64,000 bases of DNA, taken from positions 3,450 to 67,449 of the forward strand of contig JAWLCQ010000007.1 in NCBI GenBank assembly GCA_041687095.1. The letters are read 5' to 3'. The notes below the pieces were generated by a model. The model searched no databases. It was not told where the DNA came from and saw only the letters and a list, made by a program, of their open reading frames with translations. The position numbers and the translations under genes were made by a program. The DNA is from JAWLCQ01 sp041687095 (GTDB lineage: Bacteria; Planctomycetota; Phycisphaerae; SM23-33). This document shows, piece after piece, positions 59,487 through 64,000 of the stretch; position 1 is the first letter of the stretch, and the number at the start of each line of letters is the position of its first letter.

Positions 59487-60540
59487 CCGCCCCCCCGCCT
59501 CCAATTCCCCCCCGTCCCCCGACGCGCCCCCTCCGTGCCTCAAGAGCCCCTGTCAAACAGACCAGGAAGACGATTCCACCGCAGAGACCGCAAAGCTCGC
59601 AAAGGAGATTGGGCGAGAACACAGGCGATTCCACTCCCTCTTCGCGGTCTTCGCGACCTTTGCGGTGAAGCATGAAACCGTCCCTAAGCCCCCCGACTGC
59701 GTCGGGGGGATCCCCCCGAACTCTCCAGACACGCCTCCCAGTCCCTCCCCGTCCACCGCAACGCCTCCCGACTGCGTCGGGGGGATAACCTCCCCCACCG
59801 CCCCACCGCTCCCCCGCAGGCTCTCCCTTCGCCGCTGGTTCGCCCTGTTCGCCCTGTGGCTGATCGTGGGGACGGGCGTCCTGTTCGTCCTCATCGCCGC
59901 CGACGCGCCCGACTGGGCGCTGTGGAAGTCCGACCCGCTGACCGCCCTCCGCGAAACGGCGGCCGTCACCAAGCTCCTCGCCTTCGCCCTGTACGTCTCC
60001 CTCGCCTGCACGTTCCTCCCGCTCCCGACGGGCGGGCTCGTCGCCGCCGTCGCCACCCAGCACGCCGCCGTCGGGCCCGGGTTCGTCTCCACCACGCTCC
60101 TCGTCGCCTCCGTCGGATCCGTCGCGTCCACGCTGGCGAACCTCAACGACTACCACCTGTTCGCCCTGGCGCTGCGGTCGCGGCGGATCGCCCGCATCCG
60201 CCAGACCCGCGCCTACCACCGCGCCGAAGCCTGGTTCGCCCGCGGCCCCTTCGCCCTGCTGCTGGCGTTCAACGTGATCCCCGTCCCCGTGGACGTGGTG
60301 CGGATGCTGGCGGCGACGTACGGGTACCCGCGGAAACCGTTCGCCCTGGCGAACCTCATTGGCCGCTTCATCCGCTACGCCATCATCGCCGCCGCCACCT
60401 ACGCCCTCGGATCGGCGGGGTGGGTCGCGGTGGTGGTGCTCATGGGCGTGGGGCTGGCCTTCGCCCTCGCCCGCCTCCTTCCAGGCGTCCGCCGGAAAGC
60501 GAAAGAACCAGCGAACGAAACCGGCGGTAGAATGTCTTAG
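59476..60540 (+). CDS. TVP38/TMEM64-like membrane protein with repeat-encoded N-terminus
   Basis: A protein of 354 aa. From about residue 110 there are five or six hydrophobic helices of the VTT/SNARE-associated type: FALFALWLIVGTGVLFVLI, FLPLPTGGLVAAVATQHAA, PFALLLAFNVIPVPVDVVR and KPFALANLIGRFIRY. These match the pattern of a re-entrant loop with conserved Pro and Gly. The first 110 residues are unlike any family: two copies of PPDCVGGI come from the CCGACTGCGTCGG palindrome, and a 'HSLFAVFATFAVKHE' segment comes from another repeat. Either repeats invaded the gene's 5' end or the true start lies further downstream at a GTG. ATG 59476 overlaps the ATPase gene by 11 bp. Confidence 0.7.
   Translation: MPSDRPPASNSPPSPDAPPPCLKSPCQTDQEDDSTAETAKLAKEIGREHRRFHSLFAVFATFAVKHETVPKPPDCVGGIPPNSPDTPPSPSPSTATPPDCVGGITSPTAPPLPRRLSLRRWFALFALWLIVGTGVLFVLIAADAPDWALWKSDPLTALRETAAVTKLLAFALYVSLACTFLPLPTGGLVAAVATQHAAVGPGFVSTTLLVASVGSVASTLANLNDYHLFALALRSRRIARIRQTRAYHRAEAWFARGPFALLLAFNVIPVPVDVVRMLAATYGYPRKPFALANLIGRFIRYAIIAAATYALGSAGWVAVVVLMGVGLAFALARLLPGVRRKAKEPANETGGRMS
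59571..59672. repeat. Inverted array of GCAAAG/CTTTGC-type units inside the coding frame
   Basis: CCGCAGAGACCGCAAAGCTCGCAAAGGAG (59579-59608) faces CTTCGCGGTCTTCGCGACCTTTGCGGTG (59639-59667). It is read in frame as part of the N-terminus of the 59476 protein. Related CGCAGAGACGCAGAG arrays lie at 45643-45720 and 58590-58615. Confidence 0.65.
59681..59711 (+). repeat. Palindromic repeat, copy 3 (CCGACTGCGTCGG core, full block)
   Basis: TCCCTAAGCC, CCC and CCGACTGCGTCGG, then GGGGAT; it matches the block at 231-261 almost base for base. It lies inside the reading frame of the membrane protein. Confidence 0.75.
59763..59786 (+). repeat. Palindromic repeat, copy 4 (CCGACTGCGTCGG core)
   Basis: GCCTCCCGACTGCGTCGGGGGGAT. 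The flank before the core is shorter than in copies 1 and 3. It lies 82 bp after copy 3 in the same reading frame, so both yield the peptide PPDCVGGI. Confidence 0.75.
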
Positions 60541-60566
60541 TGGTCTATCAGGAATGAATCGATAGG

Positions 60567-60666
60567 TTGGGTGCCACCCTCAAGCCGCATGCTTCTCGCC
60601 GCTTGGGGGTGTCTGGGGTGGACACCCCCAAGCGGCTGAACAGCGCCGCTTGAGGGTGGCACCCAT
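60567..60666. repeat. Three-part inverted repeat element, 100 bp
   Basis: GGGTGCCACCCTCAAGCCGC (60569-60588) pairs with GCCGCTTGAGGGTGGCACCC (60645-60664), one mismatch in 20. An inner hairpin CGCTTGGGGGTGTC ... GGACACCCCCAAGCG lies at about 60599-60635. Together they can form a branched stem-loop. It occupies the gap between the TVP38-like gene and the LolA-like gene. Confidence 0.75.
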
Positions 60667-60771
60667 CGAATGATTCTGAACGGGCCTCCAGTAACTGACG
60701 ATGGAAGTCCCGGATCGGGGGCGGTTCCGCACCGGAGCGGTCCCCGACGTGACACGGAAGGAAAGCGACCC

Positions 60772-61602
60772 ATGAAACGACTTCTCAGCCTCCTGCTGAT
60801 CTTGGCCCTGCTGCCGCTGCCGCTGCTCGCGCAGGGGGCCCCGGCGACGGGGCAGGCGCCCGCGACCCAGCCCGCCACCGCCCCCCCCGTCGACCCCGCC
60901 GCCCGCGGGATCCTCGACCAGCTCGAACAGGCCGGCGGCAAGTACCCCGCCCTCACCTCCGACCTGCGCTACGAGATCCGCGACCGCATGACGGGCGACA
61001 CCGAACTGCGGACCGGGCAGGTCAAGTACCGCGACGCCCGGGACGGGGAGCCCACGATGTTCTACATCCGCTTCGACACCCTCAAGCAGGGCGACGGGCC
61101 GGCGATGAAGGACCTCGTGGAGTACGGGTTCGACGGGCAGTACCTGAGCATCAAGAAGCACCGCCTCAAGCAGCTCACCCGCTACCAGGTCGCCGTCGAG
61201 GGCCAGACCGTCAACCCCGTCCGCCTCGGGCAGGGCCCCTTCCCCGTCCCCTTCGGGCAGAAGACCGAGGACGTGCTCAAGCTCTTCGAAGCCACCACCC
61301 GCGCCCCCACCGCCCGCGACCCGAAGAACACCGACTACCTCCGCCTGGTCCCCCTGGACACCCAGAAGGACAACGTGAACTTCGAGGTCCTGGAGCTGTG
61401 GGTGGACCGCGAGGCGCACCTGCCCGTCAAGGCCCGGTCGCGCGACAGGGCCCGCAAGCTCACCACCGTCGAGTTCGCGGACACGAGGACCAACGTGGGC
61501 CTGGCCCGCGACGACTTCTACCTGAAGCGCGAGGGCGGGACGGACTGGGAGTACCACGTCGAGAAGCTCCAGGACAACCCCAACGGCCCCAAGGCGCCGT
61601 AG
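60772..61602 (+). CDS. LolA-like secreted protein
   Basis: A 276-aa protein. The signal peptide is MKRLLSLLLILALLPLPLLAQ, with cleavage near residue 22. A Pro/Ala/Gln/Thr linker follows (APATGQAPATQPATAPPV), then a LolA/RseB-like half-barrel from about residue 45 (LTSDLRYEIRDRMTGDTEL, MFYIRFDTLKQG, QYLSIKKHRLKQLTRYQVA). The end EFADTRTNVGLARDDFYLK is a common feature of such outer-membrane lipoprotein-carrier-like proteins. It may carry lipid or lipoprotein in the periplasm. The ribosome binding site is AAGGAAAG. It lies downstream of a 100-bp branched inverted repeat. Confidence 0.82.
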   Translation: MKRLLSLLLILALLPLPLLAQGAPATGQAPATQPATAPPVDPAARGILDQLEQAGGKYPALTSDLRYEIRDRMTGDTELRTGQVKYRDARDGEPTMFYIRFDTLKQGDGPAMKDLVEYGFDGQYLSIKKHRLKQLTRYQVAVEGQTVNPVRLGQGPFPVPFGQKTEDVLKLFEATTRAPTARDPKNTDYLRLVPLDTQKDNVNFEVLELWVDREAHLPVKARSRDRARKLTTVEFADTRTNVGLARDDFYLKREGGTDWEYHVEKLQDNPNGPKAP

Positions 61603-61750
61603 GCCGCGGACCCAGCGCCCGCCCCCAGGCAGAGGCACCCGCGCAGGAGTTCGCCCGAGCGCGTCTGCGCTCCGCATCCCCTGCTTCTTTCCCCCATCGG
61701 TGTTCATCGGCGTTCATCCCCGCTCATCCCTGGAGTGTGTAGAGGCCCTT

Positions 61751-61784
61751 GCCCCCCGGGGAGAAGGGTCTCTCCCCGGGGGGC
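61751..61784. terminator. Perfect 14-bp GC-rich hairpin between convergent genes
   Basis: GCCCCCCGGGGAGA (61751-61764) pairs perfectly with TCTCCCCGGGGGGC (61771-61784) over a six-base loop. It sits about 150 bp after the stop of the LolA-like gene and 19 bp from the stop of the glycosidase-like gene. No U-tract is present, so a simple intrinsic terminator is not certain. Confidence 0.5.
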
Positions 61785-61802
61785 GCAGACGGGACTCGTG
61801 CG

Positions 61803-63821
61803 CTAGCGGTGCAGCGCCACCATCTGGTGGCACTCGACGACCGGGACGGTCAGCACGGTGCGGCCGTTCTCCGTTCGCACCGGGATCTCCTCGCCCTGGG
61901 GCTCCAGCGTCGCCCGCGTCACGGGCGCATCGAGCTTCAGCGAGAGGTCCACGTTGTGCAGCGGGATGAGGTCCTCGATGACCTCGATGGCCCGACCGGC
62001 GGTTGTGAGCGACCCCGCCTCCTTCATCACCCCGCCGCGCAGCACCAGCGTGGGCGCCAGCAGGTGCAGGACGTAACGGTCCTGCTCCTTCTGCTCGGTG
62101 AGCGTGACGCGGGCGGTGGAGGGCAGCTTGGCCTCGACGGTGAGCGCCCCGCCCAGCAGGCGGCGGAGGCACTTGAGGACGAAGTCCTTGTAGGCGACGA
62201 CGCCCAGGGCGCGGTACGCGCGGAAGATCGGGGCGGGCACGTACAGGATGCTTCCCTTGTGCACGCCGCAGTCGTACCCCGACGGTTCCGGGCGCGCGGG
62301 GGCGTGCTGGTGCGAGCAGAAGTGCCGCCACGTGCGGTTGAAGTACGGATCGTGGATCTGCCCCAGCGACTGACCGCTGGTGGTGCGGATCCGCGGGTAG
62401 CGGGCGTAGACGACGAAGGGCGAGTCGACGAAGTCCGGCCGCAGGTCCTTCACCGGCAGCATGAAGTCCAGCTCGAACTCGCTGTTGCCCACCACGTCCG
62501 CCCCGAGGTCGAACAGGGGCGTCTTGCCATCGGCGGCGAGCCCGCTGGTTCCGGTCAGCAGCAGCTTCCCGCCGGCGGCGAGATAGGCGTCGAGCTTGCT
62601 CTTGAGGGCGTCGGAGACGATGACGTCGTCGGGCAGTACGAGGGCGCGGTACTGGGCGAAGTCCATCTCCCCGTCGATGATGTCGAACAGGACGTGGCCC
62701 TCGAAGAGGATGCGGGCGGCCCCGGTGTCGGAGTCATCCTGGCGGGGGAAGGCGGGGTTGACGGCGACGCTGGAGAGGATGGCGACGTCGGCGAGGTTGG
62801 TGGTGTCGTTGCACCAGGGCTCCTTGGCCTCGACCTCGGCGTAGGCTTGCCCGATGACGCGGTAGGTGGACTCGTCGAGCAGCCCGCGCGGGTGGAGCTG
62901 GTCGCCCACGCAGCACTTGCCGCCGTACGCCAGCATGGCCGCACACTCGTAGCGGAGGGCGTTGGGGTGCTTATAGCCGCCGAACTCGCCCCAGGTGGTG
63001 TGGAACTTGCCCGTCATGCCCAGGAAGTCCAGGCCCGAGAGCTTGGCGTACTTGGCGGACATGGGGAAGTGGTCGTAGCCCCAGAACCACGTGGGCAGGC
63101 TCTCGAGTTCGAGGTGCGACACATAGTCGAAGAACGACCGCTTGCCGCGCTGCACGTGCCCGCTGTTCTGGAAGATGGGCATGGTGGGGCTCACCTCGCG
63201 GAGGGCGGCGAGGGTGCGGCGGTAATAGGTGTCCAGGACGATGGCGGCGTGCTGGACGCGGTCCGCTTCGACCTTGGGGTCCAGGTTGAGCTTGACCATG
63301 CTGTCGAGGCACCAGCGGCAGCAGCACTGGGGCTCGTGGATGATGTCCAGCCACAGCCCGTCGCACTGCGGGAAGAGCGTGGCGACCTCCTGGATCTGCG
63401 CACAGACGTAGTCGAGGTACGGGGTGTTGAAGCACAGGGCGTGGAACCCGGCGTCGGTGGTCTTGGTGCTCCAGCCGTAGTAGTACCCGCCCTCGGCCAT
63501 CACGCGCCACTCGGGGTGCTCGTGGGCGACGTGGTTGTTGACCCCGACGGTGATGTAGATCGGGGCCTTGACCCCGTCGTCCTTGCACGCCTCGTACATC
63601 GCGCGGGTGAGGTCGTACTTCAGGTGCGGATGGCGGGTGCCGACCTTCGTGTCGTAGTAGCTCCAGCCGTGGTGGCAGACGGCGAAGATGTTGATGGAAT
63701 CGACGTGCCCCTCCCGCAGCGTCCGCTGCCAGTGGGCCTTGTCGAAGTCCGCCCCGATGCCCTCGATGGCCTCGGAGGTGTGGAAGTCCAGGTGGATCTG
63801 TCGGTATCGCAGGGGCTCCAT
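61803..63821 (-). CDS. Glycoside-hydrolase-like protein (GHL6 / beta-galactosidase trimerisation type)
   Basis: A 672-aa protein with no signal peptide. The N-terminal barrel resembles alpha-amylase-superfamily GHL6 proteins: RQIHLDFHTSEAIEGIGADFD, VDSINIFAVCHHGWSYY, HPEWRVMAEGGYYYG, CDGLWLDIIHEPQCCCRWC and FLGMTGKFHTTWGEFGGYK. The middle carries a beta-galactosidase trimerisation-type flavodoxin-like fold (about 380-520; YRALVLPDDVIVSDALKSKLDAYLAAGGKLLL), followed by beta-sandwich segments. Catalytic acids are not assigned with confidence, but the Glu after DIIH and the Asp in GLWLD are candidates. GAGG precedes ATG 63821. Confidence 0.82.
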   Translation of the reverse strand: MEPLRYRQIHLDFHTSEAIEGIGADFDKAHWQRTLREGHVDSINIFAVCHHGWSYYDTKVGTRHPHLKYDLTRAMYEACKDDGVKAPIYITVGVNNHVAHEHPEWRVMAEGGYYYGWSTKTTDAGFHALCFNTPYLDYVCAQIQEVATLFPQCDGLWLDIIHEPQCCCRWCLDSMVKLNLDPKVEADRVQHAAIVLDTYYRRTLAALREVSPTMPIFQNSGHVQRGKRSFFDYVSHLELESLPTWFWGYDHFPMSAKYAKLSGLDFLGMTGKFHTTWGEFGGYKHPNALRYECAAMLAYGGKCCVGDQLHPRGLLDESTYRVIGQAYAEVEAKEPWCNDTTNLADVAILSSVAVNPAFPRQDDSDTGAARILFEGHVLFDIIDGEMDFAQYRALVLPDDVIVSDALKSKLDAYLAAGGKLLLTGTSGLAADGKTPLFDLGADVVGNSEFELDFMLPVKDLRPDFVDSPFVVYARYPRIRTTSGQSLGQIHDPYFNRTWRHFCSHQHAPARPEPSGYDCGVHKGSILYVPAPIFRAYRALGVVAYKDFVLKCLRRLLGGALTVEAKLPSTARVTLTEQKEQDRYVLHLLAPTLVLRGGVMKEAGSLTTAGRAIEVIEDLIPLHNVDLSLKLDAPVTRATLEPQGEEIPVRTENGRTVLTVPVVECHQMVALHR

Positions 63822-63961
63822 GTACTACCTCGCTTGTTGCGTCTGGGGGTTCAGCGGTTCAGTCCTGAAGGCGCGTATCTTGCGCAAGTGTCGGCCAATT
63901 GGCAAGGCCCTCGCGCAACCGGTCCTTGGCCGCCCCGAAGGGACGTGAAGCGATGAACGCC

Positions 63962-63995
63962 GGGTGCCACGGCTGCGCCGTTTGCAGCCGTGTCC
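63962..63995 (+). repeat. GGGTGCCACGGCTGC hairpin, copy 2
   Basis: ACGGCTGC (63969-63976) pairs with GCAGCCGT (63984-63991), preceded by GGGTGCC and followed by CCTTTTC at the window edge. The block equals the one at 35741-35775 except for one inserted C. The T-run after it could make it a terminator, but the next sequence is not visible. Confidence 0.7.
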
Positions 63996-64000
63996 TTTTC

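Noticed and set aside
1..64000. tRNA, rRNA or phage/IS genes
   Set aside because: No cloverleaf, rRNA stretch, transposase or integrase motif was seen when reading the gaps; a tRNAscan or Rfam run would be decisive.

Overview
The window is a high-GC bacterial segment whose gene content points to Planctomycetota, most likely Phycisphaerae or a relative. Indicators are a prepilin-type N-methylation protein with a C-terminal ADG motif, a HYExAFE-type nuclease-like protein, two Gfo/Idh/MocA oxidoreductases, a URO-D-family methyltransferase, a GHL6-like glycosidase, a giant DUF4175-like membrane protein and many short-repeat intergenic modules. Ten Ns next to a 15-G run mark a draft or metagenome assembly. 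I see no rRNA, tRNA, CRISPR array or transposase. The taxonomic call is inference.

Layout. 1-6.6 kb: 3' end of the window's leftmost gene (aldo/keto reductase, truncated), an oxidoreductase, a DUF4175-like membrane protein and a Re-citrate-synthase-type acyltransferase, all on the minus strand; the last is divergent from a TPR protein (6.9-9.1 kb). 9.2-13.6 kb: a minus-strand polysaccharide cluster of flippase, two sulfotransferases and a GT4 glycosyltransferase, suggesting a sulfated exopolysaccharide. 13.8-16.3 kb: a beta-phosphoglucomutase fused to a GH65 N-domain, and a beta-lactamase-fold hydrolase. 16.5-28.3 kb: a tightly packed seven-gene minus-strand operon (unknown protein, PqqD-like protein, FtsX permease, ABC ATPase, 1710-aa degenerate-M28/FtsX fusion, OPT-like membrane protein, second ABC ATPase). 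This is the best candidate for an undescribed system.

28.5-35.5 kb: plus-strand oxidoreductase, voltage-gated K+ channel, YkgJ-type protein, histidyl-tRNA synthetase, HYExAFE protein and three small exported or membrane proteins. 36-42.4 kb: secreted hydrolase, zinc-ribbon protein, pseudopilin-like protein, CinA and a secreted HEAT-like protein. 42.9-49.8 kb: tyrosyl-tRNA synthetase, URO-D protein, spore-photoproduct-lyase-like radical SAM enzyme and a hybrid histidine kinase. 49.9-56.3 kb (minus): GNAT, rhamnulokinase, pseudouridine synthase, mannose-6-phosphate isomerase and a PKD/TPR secreted protein. 56.7-61.6 kb (plus): HAD phosphatase, second FtsX/ATPase pair, TVP38-like membrane protein and a LolA-like secreted protein. 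61.8-63.8 kb: glycoside-hydrolase-like protein.

Intergenic DNA is unusually structured. At least nine gaps carry arrays of 7-10-nt units, most arranged as two facing (inverted) arms, plus several families of long perfect hairpins that recur kilobases apart. Several genes have a TTGC-type -35 box, a TAnnnT -10 box and an ATG only 7-10 nt beyond the -10, implying leaderless or nearly leaderless transcripts. Most other genes have a clear AGGAG-like ribosome binding site.
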